From Oreohelix idahoensis (Eukaryota > Mollusca > Gastropoda > Stylommatophora > Oreohelicidae): a stretch of 64,000 nt of DNA. Location: contig JAMPIV010019862.1 of the NCBI GenBank assembly GCA_024509875.1, forward strand, positions 477,001 through 541,000. The letters are read 5' to 3'. The translations under genes and the position numbers were made by a program. Shown one piece after another: positions 39,894 through 52,511 of this stretch; within the stretch, counting starts at the first letter, position 1; the number at the start of each line of letters is the position of its first letter. Below the pieces are notes generated by a model. The model had not been told where the DNA came from and made no database searches. It worked only from the letters and a program-made list of their open reading frames with translations.

Positions 39894-40474
39894 AATACAT
39901 AATTCCCTCCGTAAGTGCTTGGCCGGTTGGTGGGTCGGTCGGTCAGTCACATTTTGCACACCGTCATTTAAATAATTGTATTGCTTCCCTTTATATGTAC
40001 TCTCGCGAAAATAGAAAAAAGTGCGCAAATGAAGGTGTGCATGAACAGTTTGATTATGGAAAGAAGCCAACAACACGATTGATAAACAGTACATGAACTG
40101 GAGTTTCGTCAAACTTCAAACGTTGTTCTCAGAGGGAGTAAGTCGACCAATGCTTCTCAGAGGCGGTAAGTCGACCAGGGCAAGATTTTAAAAGATGCAC
40201 GAACAATTACGAGACATGCTGTCATAAAAGAAATGTTAGTTATTTAGTCAATTTACGGTCCATTATACCATTATCGCTGCTCTACATGTCATTTAGGTTG
40301 GGTTACTCATGTCTTCATATTTAATACATATATGTATAATTTCCACTACAAATATCTAAAGACGGTCGTCTGCAATGAAATGACCACATTAGTGAAAAGT
40401 ACCGTCTGTAATACATGCAACAGAAACAACACACTATAATTAACAACCTGCCAATTTTGGCGGGTTGTTGCTAG
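39894..40474 (+). mobile_element. Non-autonomous Helitron, copy iii-b
   Basis: The 5' start is ATACATAATTCCCTCCGTAAG and the 3' hairpin plus CTAG lies at 40443-40474, followed by T. The foldback core is shortened and the MAKRKR region has been lost, replaced by unrelated filler around 40090-40400. Confidence 0.8.
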
Positions 40475-41846
40475 TATGATAGTAATTACCGTAACCTTCA
40501 AACGAAAAGACAAAGATATATATATATATCATATATGTATATATGATACCTGAATTGCTTGATTGGACAGAGATGTTGTCTTTACATTTTGCGGTCCAGT
40601 TGCAGCGCTAGTGTGAAACGAATTTGTCTTGGCAGGCCTCAAGGCATTACGCTGAATGTTACCAAAATCTTTGTAAAAATGACAAACATCAGCTACCATC
40701 AGAATTTTGATGGAAAGTCTTTGCGGTAATGTGAAGAATAATTTAAGTATTAACATAATCCTCAGTGGTTATATTTTCGCATTTTTTCTAATGAATTATT
40801 TTTCTTTCGGGCCTCGCTTTGCTGTCTTTTCTTTATTAGTGATCAGCAGAAGATCTGCATATTCTACATCGTCGCTCATGGGATGTGATTAGAGAAAATA
40901 ATCTTCGACTTTAACACTCACAAAAATCGAGAACATGAAAGAGTCAAGACAAACAAACACAAATCTCATCTTGATTGATATTTGAATAGAGAATTAGTTA
41001 TTTCAGAGACACAATAGGAGGACATTTTTGGCACAGTGTAGAAAGCACGCTCTGAGATACCAGACTGAAAAGTAAACTTTGAGGTACTGAAGTTTAATTT
41101 TTTTTTTTTTTTTTGGTTTACCTTGCGGACGAATTTTCTTTTTATTTGCGTAGTTCGATTCCAAAATAATTAAATTTGGTGTTTTAAATTGCGACCAGGC
41201 AGCAGAATTAGTCCAAAAATATATGGAGTCGCAAACTAGAGACATATTAAGATCGAACTTGTTCTGTACATTCATCTTGTCTGATTGCCTTTCAGCTTCA
41301 CTGGTGTGTGTATGTGTGTGCGTGTGTGTTTAATCGTGATTTGGTACAGCAACTATCGCTTGCATTAATATATGCATTTATGTGAAATAACTGGTTGTCT
41401 GTCCATAGACAATGACGTGCTTTAATTCGGTGCTATGACAACTTCGAATGTACCGTCATCATCATCCTCATCAACATTACTACCACCACCACCATCATCA
41501 TCATCCACATCCTCATCATATCATCATTGCCATCACCATCATCATCATCCTCATCCTCATTATCATCAATAATACTGTTCAGTTCCCCGTAGAGTACACG
41601 TCATGAAAAAAAGATGCCAAATCTTGTTATCCTATTCCATTCGTTCAATCCATTTCCATTTCTTCTGTATCTCTTTCATGCCTGTTTCCAGTTCTCTTCT
41701 CCATATGATTTCTTACCCTGTGGATTCCAAAACTGGGACTCGGTTGTACTACTATCAGTTGGTTTTTCTTTTTAAATGTACGTCCTATCCAAGGCCAGCT
41801 TAGTATGTATGAAACCCTATGACATGCTGTATGGCCCAGTATATGT
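40475..41846. other. Anonymous DNA with a CAT-rich microsatellite
   Basis: No gene recognised. An imperfect (CAT)n/(CATCCT)n tract lies at about 41455-41575. A T run of about 17 lies at 41098-41114. Confidence 0.55.
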
Positions 41847-42075
41847 GAGCCGCGGTAGCGCAGTGATTAGAGCACTGGCTTCTTAGCTCGGTGGTCCATG
41901 GCTCGATCCCCAGGTGAGATTTTTAGACCACAAACGACTCCGGGGTACTAGAGCAACTCTGGGAAGGTTAAGGCAACCGGCGTGATGCTGACCACATCAT
42001 CCCTTGTGTGCTGTATGGTCAAGAAAATATATGCCACTATGGGCGTGTAAATGGATCCTTTACCTTCCTCACCAT
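41847..42075 (+). mobile_element. tRNA-derived SINE, older copy
   Basis: Starts GAGCCGCGGTAGCGCAGTG (A-box-like) with GGCTCGATCCCC as B box. It is related over its whole length to the SINE at 43100-43375, including GAGCAACTCTGGGAAGGTTAAGG and GGGCGTGTAA, but lacks a 20-30 bp block. It ends near TCCTTTACC. Confidence 0.82.
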
Positions 42076-42920
42076 TGAATGTGATACTGAAGACATTTGA
42101 ATGAACATGCATGTCGTTAACTTCACGTTTCTGTAAACCTAATTAAAGATAGCTTGGGGAGGGTTGTGTATGTGGCTATGACCCTCATCTTGCAAAAAAA
42201 TAATTGCTACATAAACCATTGTGTGATGTAGGTAACTCTAGCAATAGTTGCATCTGCATCCAATCATTTTAAGGGTTGCAAAAAATAGAAGCACTTTAAC
42301 TTGCCAGAAACTCGTGAAAGGCGATTAAGGAGGGTTGGGCATGATTCCGGTTACCACATCCTGTAGAAAATTCCTAAAACCCACAACATTTTCAATAACC
42401 AATAAGTCGTCGATTTAGCCACATCCAAGGCAGAGGAAGGTCCTCAAGTAAGGAAGCTCATCACTCAACATAAACAGGAAGCCGAAATTAATCTGGGTTG
42501 CCGATTCGCCTTTTTTGTTCCAGCTAGGAAAATCTCCAGAATTGGTAACTGGAATGTTCGTAATTGAAGAGAAGTAGAAGGAGACAAAGGAGAAGAGAAC
42601 TGGAGACAGGACATGAAGAAGACATGGTAAAAGCCTAGAGCTGATAGCATGTGACCGGAAGACTGGGCTTACGTTTATTGAAGGTCTGTGGTCCTTGAGG
42701 TGCTGAAGTGCGATGAAAATCCGCATCCAGGTTTTTTTTAAGAGGGTTAGAATTGATTTTAAAATCTTAATCGAATAACCGAATTTTGTTAATCAAAGAT
42801 TAATAAATCAATTTCGAACGATTTGAAAATTATAACAAATCATAAATAACTTATAAAAAATCAGTAATGACTTAATTTATTTTACTTGTGCTAATGCAAC
42901 ATTGTCCTGAAAATCCAATA
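42076..42920. other. Anonymous DNA, no gene recognised
   Basis: Only a 103-codon unrecognised frame (minus, 42415-42726) with no domain. Confidence 0.5.
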
Positions 42921-44001
42921 CCATAATTCCCTCCGTAAGTACTTCGGTCGGTCGGTCGGGCAGTCACATTTTGCACACCGTCATTTGCGTACTTTTTCTA
43001 TTTTCGGGAGAGTACATTAACTTTCGACCACAGCTAAGGGGGTGCAACTGTGGTTCAAAGTTAGACAATAATTATATTGTTTCCCCTTATATGTACTCTA
43101 GGGAGCCGCGGTAGCATAGTGGTTAGTGCACTTGCTTCCTAGCGCAGTGGTCTGTGGTTCGATCCCCGGATGAGGCGGGAATTTTTTAGGCCACAAACGG
43201 CTCCTGGGTCGACCCAGCCCCAAATGGGTACCAGAGCAACTCTGGAAGGTTAAGGCGGCCGGCGTGATGCCGACCACATCACCCCTAGTGTGCCGACTGT
43301 CAAGATAATATGGGCCTAACACCATATTCCCAATATGCCTCAATGGGCGTGTAACGGGTTCCTTTACCTTTACCTTTATATGTACTCTCCCGGAAATAGA
43401 AAAGTGTGACGGTGTGCATTAAATCAACAGACAATCAGGATACTCTTCTGTCCAGTTTCATTCGGGAAATGGATTTAACTCATCATTTTTCTTAAAAATA
43501 ACCTTAAAATGTAAGTTTCTGATTGTTTCTTCAAGACAAAATTTTAATTTAAAGTATTGCAGACTTATTATTATGGATCAAAACAAAATGATAATATGGC
43601 TAAAAGGAAGAGAAGATCGCGTCATTCACAGCGAGCAAACAGTTTGATTGTGGAAAGAAGCCAACAACTTGAACTGGAGACAGGAAGGTGTGGAGATGCA
43701 GATTAAATCAACAGAAAATCAAGATACTCTTCTGTCCAGTTTCATTCGGGAAACGGATTTAACTCATCATTTTTCTTAAAAATGTAAGTTTTCTTTATTG
43801 TTTCTTCAAGACAAAATTTTAATTTAAAGTATTGCGGACTTTATTATTATGGATCAAAATGACAAGATGGCTAAAAGGAAGAGACGATCGCGTCATTCAC
43901 AGCGAGCAAGTGAGACTATAAAAGAAGCAGCAACGTAATACGTGTAACAGAAACAACACACTATAATTAAAAACCTGCCAATTTTGGCGGGTTGTTGCTA
44001 G
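42921..44001 (+). mobile_element. Non-autonomous Helitron, copy iv, with SINE and internal duplication
   Basis: The 5' start is ATACCATAATTCCCTCCGTAAG with (GGTC)n. The 3' hairpin is AACCTGCCAA TT TTGGCGGGTT, then GTTG and CTAG at 43998-44001, next base T. A SINE is inserted at 43100-43375. The segment from the ATTAAATCAACAGA block to the MAKRKR region occurs twice (about 43417-43640 and 43702-43915). The second frame encodes the same basic peptide and then SETIKEAAT before a stop. Confidence 0.88.
43100..43375 (+). mobile_element. tRNA-derived SINE with (CCTTTA)n tail
   Basis: A box TAGCATAGTGGTTAGTGC and B box GGTTCGATCCC are both good. The body contains CCCAAATGGGTACCAGAGC. It ends in CCTTTACCTTTACC. 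It is flanked by TTATATGTACTCT at 43087-43099 and 43376-43388. It is inserted in Helitron copy iv. Confidence 0.92.
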
Positions 44002-44216
44002 TATAATGATAATACTGAAAAGTTACAACCAAACAATTTATTATTATAGACCGTACTTGCCTCATTCCATATCACAAACCTCTAACATAGCAAAAGTTCT
44101 TGCATTTAAGCAAAAAAACATAAATTATGCTGTAAATGAAATAATGGATTAAAATTTGTTCTTTCAGTTAATCCATTAAAAAAAAACTTTTAACTGAATA
44201 ATCTGATTAATTAATA
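44002..44216. other. AT-rich spacer
   Basis: No feature seen. Target DNA of element E. Confidence 0.5.
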
Positions 44217-44221
44217 GTTAC

Positions 44222-44639
44222 TGTCACAGTATAATACCTACACTTTCATTATGAAACTGTCCTCTTATTAACTCGTATATAACTGCGAGAGGTCACACAA
44301 ATAAGACCCGAAGGCGTGCTGACATTCTACCTTTTAATGATCACGATACTACACATATAACCTCAATAATAACAGCAAAAACCATCTGATTGTCTCAACA
44401 CAGCCCGCTATCATCAGATTATGCAAACAACGCTGCCTAAAACTAATAATCATAAGGCGAGCATAAGGAATTGAATTACGGCTATTCTAGCCGGCTAACG
44501 GACATCTTTCTCTCAAGGCTTCCTGTTCAATCCCCTCTTTGCACCCATTTGCACCATTTCCTTTAAAGCTGATGTGCGCAACAAAAGATATTTTTATTCC
44601 TTCAAAACCTAGGTGCGCAACATAAGATATTATGTGTCA
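44222..44639 (-). repeat. 3' LTR of element E
   Basis: Starts TGTCACAGTATAATACC and ends TTATGTGTCA on the plus strand. About seven differences from the split right copy. Confidence 0.88.
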
Positions 44640-47600
44640 TCTACCCCCTTCCCCAGAAAAGAAAACGGAGTTTTCTTCTCCCTGAGAACAGTAGATTTCA
44701 CAGCATACAACAAAATAAATGACAATTTCAAAAAAATGGACACTGTTGTTCGTAGACGTCGTTGCCTACGAACACAGATATAACTCATGTCTCAAAAATT
44801 ACAATCTAGACAGAGCATCTGATAGGTCACACCCAATCTCTGTCAGGACATAAGTCATTTCACCAACCATCACCACAAAGATCACAAAAGTATCTCAAGA
44901 TAACACAATATCTTCAATAAGGCAACAAGATCATCTACGTTCCACTTATCTGGTGGTAACGTTTTGATGGCATTAAAAATCAACAACTTCAGTGGCTCTT
45001 TACTATTTGCTGCACATTTGCCTTTGAAATTGTAAGCTAATATGAACTCCAGAACCATTCCTTATTGCTAACGCCAATTCTCTCAGAGCTATCCTTCGTC
45101 TTCTGTTATCGCAAGTTCTACTGCACTCTTGCATAGGTTCATCGCATGATGATGAAAATGAATCATCTATGGAACCGGAAGAATTCCCCATGTCCAAATC
45201 TTCTCTCCAATTTCAATAAAATCCTTTAGGCTAGACAAAGTTATGATCTAAGTGCAATACAAATACAGTGGCAAGTCACAAAATAAGTCACGAAAAATAT
45301 TAGTGGCACAATCGGTAATGCTCAGTGCACTCCGCACTTTCCTGTTGCGGCAAAATGTTCTGAACAAGTTCAAAATCTGCGTCAGTCATTCTCGTATCTG
45401 AAGCCGTGAAGCCACCAATGGGTGTAGTAGTAAGAAAATTCATCACTGTTCAGTATCCTCCCATTCCGTTCCGCTCGTAAAAATCCACACCAATGTAAAT
45501 GGCCTTCTTATGTCTGTGTCCAAGAAAGGCTACACCAGCATAGTAAATGATAACTGGTAAACTCAGCGAAGACTATAAATCATCATTGGTTATTGTCACG
45601 AAGTGGTTTTAAGTTTATAGAGTTTGCCTGAATTATTGCAAGACCCTAGTATGAGAAAGTCTGAGGAAATAGAATTTAGATGAAAAATGACATGCCTGTG
45701 GACAGATGAGACTATTGACTCAAGAGATAGAACCAGGAGTTGACTCTCCCCTTGCCGCTTCGTGACTTCAGAAAAAGTTATAATCTCACTCCCTCTAGCT
45801 ACCTTTGAACACAAGGAGATAAGGTGTATAAAAACGACCACAGACACCACTATACAGACCACATGTAGGTAAAGTATAGAATAGAAGCTGATCCAGTAAA
45901 TAATATATGTATATATTTATTTACATACAAGAAAAACATAAAATGGCATCATACGTCATCAAGTCAGTCGATAACGTGCACTGTTGCACGGCCTGAAAAC
46001 AACGTACCAATTAGATTAGATAGACACTAGAAAAAAAACCCCCAAATCACATTCACTCTTTCTGTCACCCTGCTGAGGAACAAAAAATTGATTAGTGATT
46101 AAATAACTCTACTATTGTGGGGGCTGTCCACTTTAGCCTCCACTCTCTAATACACATACGATTCTACTGTCTCAGTCCTGTTGACTCTTCCTCAACGAAC
46201 GTCTACACCGCTTTCCACTTGTTAGGCGATATGCGCCGCTATCTAACACCACTGGAAATGCTACAATAATAGACTTGGAGTAACACAATGGCTCAGTGTC
46301 TATCCTTCAATGGATACTGAACAGACCCTACCGGTCCTGTCTATTTTCTCCCTCCTTTCCCCTCTCTCTCTATCTCTCTCTCTCTTGGTCTCAGTGTCTC
46401 TCTAGCACTTGACGACTGATGATGCGGCGTCTCCGTTACGCTCTTCTCTCGTTACTTTCAGGACCTAGGTATGGTAACCCTGTCACCTGTTCCTGAATTC
46501 TGCGATGATGATGATGAAGTTCTGGCATCAAGCATGAGGTACTTGATGAACTGTCGACAAAACTTCTCTGCTGCTGAATAGCTTCCCTCTTTTAACCCGC
46601 TCCGGAGTTATAGGAAAACGCAGCCTTGATTTCCGGCTGTACGCAATTGAAACCAGTCTCACGGCCACCTGCCGTTGCTAGAGACTATAATAGCGACGCT
46701 TTCGGCTGTATGATAAATAACCCCGTTCCAGCTGAAGCATAGGGGCTTCCCTGCCAGAGACCATAGGGTAATTTTCTTTTGCTCCTGACGATAACTCGAG
46801 TACTCTGACCCTGAGATATGTCTTTTGCCGTGGATAATTTTATTTGACAAAATTATGCTCCCCACTGTTTCGCCGTGACTCGCTGAAATTAAAAGGAAAT
46901 GCGTCTATTGTATAACAACTCCAACATAACGCATCTCTAACCTAACTCCTCTTACTCAATACTCCACTCGTCATGTACAACAATACAAAAAATAATATTA
47001 CCCACGTGGCTCACTCGTCATGTACAACAATACAAAAAATAATATTACCCACGTGGCACTTAAATCTCTCTCCTCCTCCCCTTCTCTCTCTCGTTCTACA
47101 TAACAATACATAAAGTATTTCTACCCACGTGGCACTTAAATCTCCCTCCTCCTCTCTCTTTCTCTCAACTAAAATCCGCCAGCCAAATAAACAAAACCTG
47201 TCTGACGGGCCACTTGGCCGTCACACATGGCTACCCACGAGTCAACATTTTTAACTCGGGAACTTCTTTTGTCCGAAATTCCGGGGTCTCCCTTTTTAAC
47301 ATTACCCATTGAGGTTTCCCGGCTTGCTCCAAAATTAAATTAAATCTCGCTATAGGAATAGTTTCCTCCCCTAAGCAGTATAATTCACTTACAACGTAAA
47401 TCTGAACCCTCCGACAATATTTCTCACATTTAAGGCTCAGTAAAATTAACGAACACGCCAGGGATTTCCCCATAAAATTACATTAGTAAATAAACAGCAA
47501 TAAATGGTGGTTTTACATAACATTCTACAAATATGGGCACACGTGTTTCTCACAACTTCCCACACTCCTATCTACTGCCAAAATCCCAGAACAAATTATA

Positions 47601-49165
47601 CACACTTTTTACATTTACATCGTTCTACAAAGAAAGTAATGGATGACGCTGGCGTTTAAAACTTTAAGTTTTAATGTCCTCGAAGAAATTAACTACGGGC
47701 GAAATTCTAAAAGACCCACTAATAAGTAAAACGATTAATAAAATTCTACATACCAATTCATCGCTGTTTTTCCCCACAGTGGAGACGATAAATTACGTAG
47801 TCTGACGGCTGACAATATTTCTTACGATAGAGAACTGGGCCGCCGTTTAACTGGCTATTTATACACACCGGGGCCCCTCCTACGCATCATCGCGAAACCC
47901 GCGTGGCAAAAAATTGCGTCACGTTACCTGACGGCCGCGTGCTTCCGGACTCCTCATACCGCGTGCCGGAAATGGCGATTATTTCGTAAACAACGAAAAA
48001 TCGCGTGATCAGAAGAAAATAAAACTGGTCGAGTGTAAAATAAATCTACCGTCATAAAACGACCCCATTTAATTTATCTCCTCAAAAATACCAAACACGA
48101 TATATATTCAAATGAGAAGAAATAAAATGGTGAAATACAAAATAGACGACAGAATCGGGCCAGTTGAAAGACAGAATTAAAGTACGGCATCACAGTTATC
48201 GAATTATGGCTGCAGTAAGAAACGACATAAAGTCCATCAGCAAGACATAACGTCTTTTATCAGCTGCGTAACATAGACCACTGCATCAGAAAACGTGTTA
48301 TGGTTGCATCCGTCATTCACGTACATTTATCAGCACGACTACAAGGTTCTGTCTCATCAAACGATATATATCAGCATCAGCATTCAAGGATATTGCTGCT
48401 CAGCAAATCACGTATAGTTGCACATCACGAACATTTCTCAGCACGACAACGATAGTCGGTAGCTTTTACAAACGAGGAGTAAAATTTACATGCAGACAAA
48501 AAGTCACTGCAGCAGGGTTGCGCAATAAGCATGCACAGGCAAGGCAACGTATTCATGGTAGAGGCGAGCTGAAAGATGTGTACTGGCAGGTACACACGTG
48601 TAGTATCCACATAATCTGTCGTACCACAAATACCAATGTAGGCGACGTCTTCGTACTCTCAGCAGGTAGGCCACCAATGGACAACCGAGAACGAAAAAAT
48701 CAACAGACAACTGCAAAGACCGACAAATTAAAACATCTTCGCCTACGCCTGGATGGAACTAAAACATCATATTTTCCACCACAATTACGACAGACCCACA
48801 AATAGCTCTCGAAATAAAAGAAAATTGAACTAATCCAATAATAAGACGGCGTCGTCGTCGCCCCAGCCAGACAGGAACTCATTAAACCTTGGCTTCATAG
48901 TACTCAAACAGCTCAATGAGTCAATCTACGAACGTTTAGCTTCTTTTCGCCAACAACTAACCCATTGCAAAATGTCATTATCTGAAAAACCACTTGCACA
49001 TATAATGTGATTCAACCCAATCACCAACAAAAGCCTCAAGAACTGTAAACGTGCCATGCGAGAGCCCGTAATAAGATCAATAATATAAAGATCCAGATAC
49101 CACCAGTCACTAACAACGTGGAATGCTAAAATACACCTATATAGAGGTCCATAGCCCCCAAAATA
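44640..49165 (-). other. Internal region of element E
   Basis: 4.5 kb without a recognisable gene. The longest frames are under 90 codons (for example 45862-45596 and 47473-47231, minus) and match no family I know. It contains a 47-bp tandem repeat with CCACGTGG (46965-47058) and the polypurine tract at its left edge. The minus strand just after the 5' LTR reads TATTTTGGGGGCTATGG, a weak candidate primer-binding site. Confidence 0.6.
46965..47058. repeat. 47-bp tandem duplication containing CCACGTGG
   Basis: Two near-identical units starting CACTCGTCATGTACAAC at 46965 and 47012, each ending in CCCACGTGG. A diverged third unit ends in the same CCCACGTGGCACTTAAATCT near 47124-47142. Confidence 0.85.
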
Positions 49166-49393
49166 TGTCACAGTATAATACCTACACTTTCATTATGACA
49201 CTGTCCACCTATTAACTCGTATATAACTGCGAGAGGTCACACAAATAAGACCCGAAGGCGTGCTGACATTCTACCTTTTAATGATCACGATACTACACAT
49301 ATAACCTCAATAATAACAGCAAAAACCATCTGATTGTCTCAACACAGCCCGCTACCATCAGATTATGCAAACAACGCTGCCTAAAACTAATAA
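49166..49393 (-). repeat. 5' LTR of element E, first piece
   Basis: Equals 44222-44449 with a few substitutions. It stops at the TAA target of transposon X. Confidence 0.88.
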
Positions 49394-49582
49394 CACTGGC
49401 TAACAAAAATTTTTTTTTTCTTTCTTTAACATTTCTATGTTTTTCTGGTCAATTTTAATGCGCTGTTTTTAAATCTGCAAACCGTTTTTCTCTATCCGGT
49501 CGGGATCTCTAGAAATACGCAATTGAAGTATTTTAACAACGCATACAGTATTACATCATCATTCGTACAAGAAGTATAACAG

Positions 49583-51274
49583 TTATGTAGGCTTGAATTT
49601 CTTTGCAGTCGACTTTCGTCGGTGAATGGCATGTGGTATATCGCGATGAAGCATCCAACAATAATCGGCAAGCATGGTCACACTCCACCGTCCTTGATAA
49701 CGTGACTCCATTACGGCGATATCTTGATGGAATCGTTCTCCATGTTCATCGCTGACTTCGCCGAGGTTGTCAGGGAAAAAGTCAAGATGCGAATCGAGCA
49801 AATGGATTTTGAGGGACATGTTACAGCCCATAATTCTGTATGCATCTATGCACTGCTTAACAATATGCACATAGTCGACAGATTTGTGATTTCCCAGAAA
49901 GTTATCGACGATCGATTTGAATGCCATCCATGCGCGAAGTTCACTACCATGTAACAAGTTCTCGAATTGGTTGTCTGCAATAACTTTCCTAATCTGAGGT
50001 CCTACAAAGATACCTTCCTTTATCTTTGCATCGCTAACTTGCGGAAACTTTTCTCGAAGATAAGGGAAAGCTATGCTCGTTTTATCTAACGCTTTTACGA
50101 AATTCTTCATGAGCCCCAACTTTATATGTAACGGTGGTAAAATGATGCTGTCTTTGTTAACTAATGGCTCGTGTATTACATTTTTATGCCCGAGCTGCAT
50201 TCGATCCCTGATAGGCCACACCTTTCTTGCATAATGTTCCTGTCTGTTGCGGCTGTCCCATTCACATAGGAAGCAACAAAATTTAGTATACCCAGTCTGC
50301 GTGCCTGTGAGAATTGCAATGACCTTTAGGTCTCCACAAATCCGCCATTGGTAGTCATTGTACTTTATTTTTGCCAAAAGTATAGCCATATTGTCATAAG
50401 CTTCTTTCATATGAACAGAGTAGGCGACTGGAATTGATGAAAATAAATTTCCGTTATGCAATAACACGGCTTTTAGACTAGTCTTGGAAGAGTCGATGAA
50501 AAGTCGCCATTCGTTGACAACGTGCTCATGACCGAGGTGCACCATTAGACCGTTTACATCTTTGCAATAGCAAATGTCATCATCCATCTCAAAGTATTGA
50601 ACAAGTTCTCTGTGTCTATGACGAAATTTAGATATCGGAGTATTGGGCGCTGAAAGATTCCATTCTTTGAGTCGCGAACCGAGTAATTCCGCTTGTCCTT
50701 TGGTAAGAGCGAGATCACATATTAGATCTTAAAGTTCTGAATGGTTAATTAAATGAACACCATCATTCACCGGTATATAATCCGAGTCAGAATTAATTTC
50801 TAAAGCAGGTAAACTATCACTTTCTGATGGTTCATTCACATCCAACGGATATTGTTCTGGTGGAACTGGGATCGGACACGTGATTGGATCATGAGGCACT
50901 GGTTTCGAAACCGATTCAATATTTGGATAAACCACAGACTTTCTAGTTTTAAAAGTGAAACCATGGATATTTGTCAAGCAGAAGTAACAATCAGTAGCGT
51001 GATTTGTCGGTTCACGCCATATTACTGGCACTCCAAAAGGCATCGACTTATGCTTCGGCGATTTTCGTAACCAACCTGCCAATGTTTTTGCACAAGTCGA
51101 ACAAACTGTATTTGGCTTCCAAGATTTATTTGCATCATCAACTTTCGAATCGAAATAAAGTTCATATGCTTTCTTTAGTAATGGTGTAAAGTTTTTCTGG
51201 TGAACACGATCGGTAAAATATCCGCACACGTAACAGAACAGATCAGCCGAATTTCTATAACTTCTATAAGCCAT
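49583..51274 (-). pseudogene. Transposase of transposon X, one nonsense codon
   Basis: A DDE-type cut-and-paste transposase by inference. From ATG at 51274 the frame runs 564 codons, broken only by TAA at 50729-50731 (codon 182). N-terminal zinc pairs: CYVC (14-17), CSTC (58-61), CYFC (96-99). C-terminal half: FIDSSKTSLKAVLLHNGN with the first candidate Asp, CGDLKVIAILTG with the second, CCFLCEWDSR as a C-x2-C insertion, and SDEHGERFHQDI with the candidate Glu. The same domain combination recurs in uncharacterised proteins of many invertebrates. Assignment to CACTA/CMC rests on the element ends, not on a database match. Element C sits 155 bp upstream of the ATG and may have removed its promoter. 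Confidence 0.82.
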
Positions 51275-51428
51275 ATTTCGCTCAGAATTATTTCAAAATA
51301 CAGTAACTATTGGAAAAATAGCGTAACATATGTCATGCATCTTTTAGCAGTATAAAAAGTAGAATTATTTTGCATTTTATTAATTTTTAATAAGTTATAT
51401 AGTAAAAATGAAACGCAGCAAGTAACGG

Positions 51429-52511
51429 TGTTGGAGTCCGTTTATGGTAATGGTATTGATTTTATCACGCGAATGGTTGAATACGAACAAAATGTCAATA
51501 AACTTCTTCAAACGAACATTCCAACAGGTATCGTTGCATTGGGTGAACTGGGTAAGTATTGGCAGCACACAAGTCGGTGTTTACTGTACATGTATTTTAT
51601 TGACGTGACACCAACGAAGTGGAACAAGACAATCATAGTTACAGATGTGAAGATCATACGTTAAAATGTTAATATCACTGTTAAAAGTTGTTGTAGAATC
51701 TCTAACAGTTAAGTTCTCTTATTCCAGTGACTAAGGATCACTTCCATTTCATATAACAGACCTGGTAATTAACGTCCATTGACCTTCTCCCAAGGACGTT
51801 TATTAAGGCAAACGGATTCATTCTCACGGAGCAATAATTTATATCATACTTGTAAGCATCCCAGACTTTGTTGTAAAATTCTTGGATAGCATATCCAATC
51901 CAAACAAAAGGCAGATATAACAATACAACCAAGTTAGTGTTTCATCTTGGCTAACCTCTCGGTATCCATACCACGACTTTGGCATAGGTAAAACGGCATA
52001 TTAAACATGTGAAGCATATATCTATATTCATTAACTTGATTCCACATATGGATTCTCCCTCTACAAAAGATTCCAAAGGCTATCGACTCCGTGTGTCCAA
52101 TTCTAGGAATGTCATCTCCGATGAATTCCCGCTAGACCATTAATAGGAGCGGCCTGATACTTTAATTTACATAATTAAACTTGCCATACGAAATGGGGCG
52201 ACACTTACTTCAGACATCCACTATTGGCTTCGCCATGAAGACCAATAGGTACGAATACAACTGCTGGCTTCTTCAAATCTGCCAGGAATCAAATAATAAC
52301 ACTGCGGACATAAAATGTCGTCCGAGCTGCCCCTATCATGACGTCACAATTCCCTCAACTAGGTTACACGTGCGTCCAAAGCAACTCACACAGCATTGTG
52401 CACGTCAGTGCGTGAATCAATCGAACGCACAAACAATATAACTACATAAAACTGGTGCGTACATTTGGCAGGACCGAAGACTACCCCCTTAGGTAATAAA
52501 TGTACGTAACA
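51429..52511 (-). repeat. 3' LTR of element C
   Basis: TGTTGGAGTCC...GTACGTAACA, 1083 bp. It carries a perfect CRE palindrome TGACGTCA at 52339-52346. Frames of 64-86 codons inside it are duplicated only because the LTRs are. Confidence 0.95.
52339..52346. promoter_or_regulatory. CRE-like palindrome TGACGTCA in element C LTR
   Basis: Exact match to the CREB/ATF consensus, present in both LTRs (other copy 60458-60465). Whether it drives transcription is unknown. Confidence 0.5.

Noticed and set aside
46965..47142. CRISPR-like array
   Set aside because: Units are directly tandem with no unique spacers and the genome is eukaryotic.
52181..52441. 86-codon frame in both LTRs of element C (also 69-codon frames in both LTRs of A)
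   Set aside because: Conservation between LTRs of one element is automatic after insertion and is not evidence of function.
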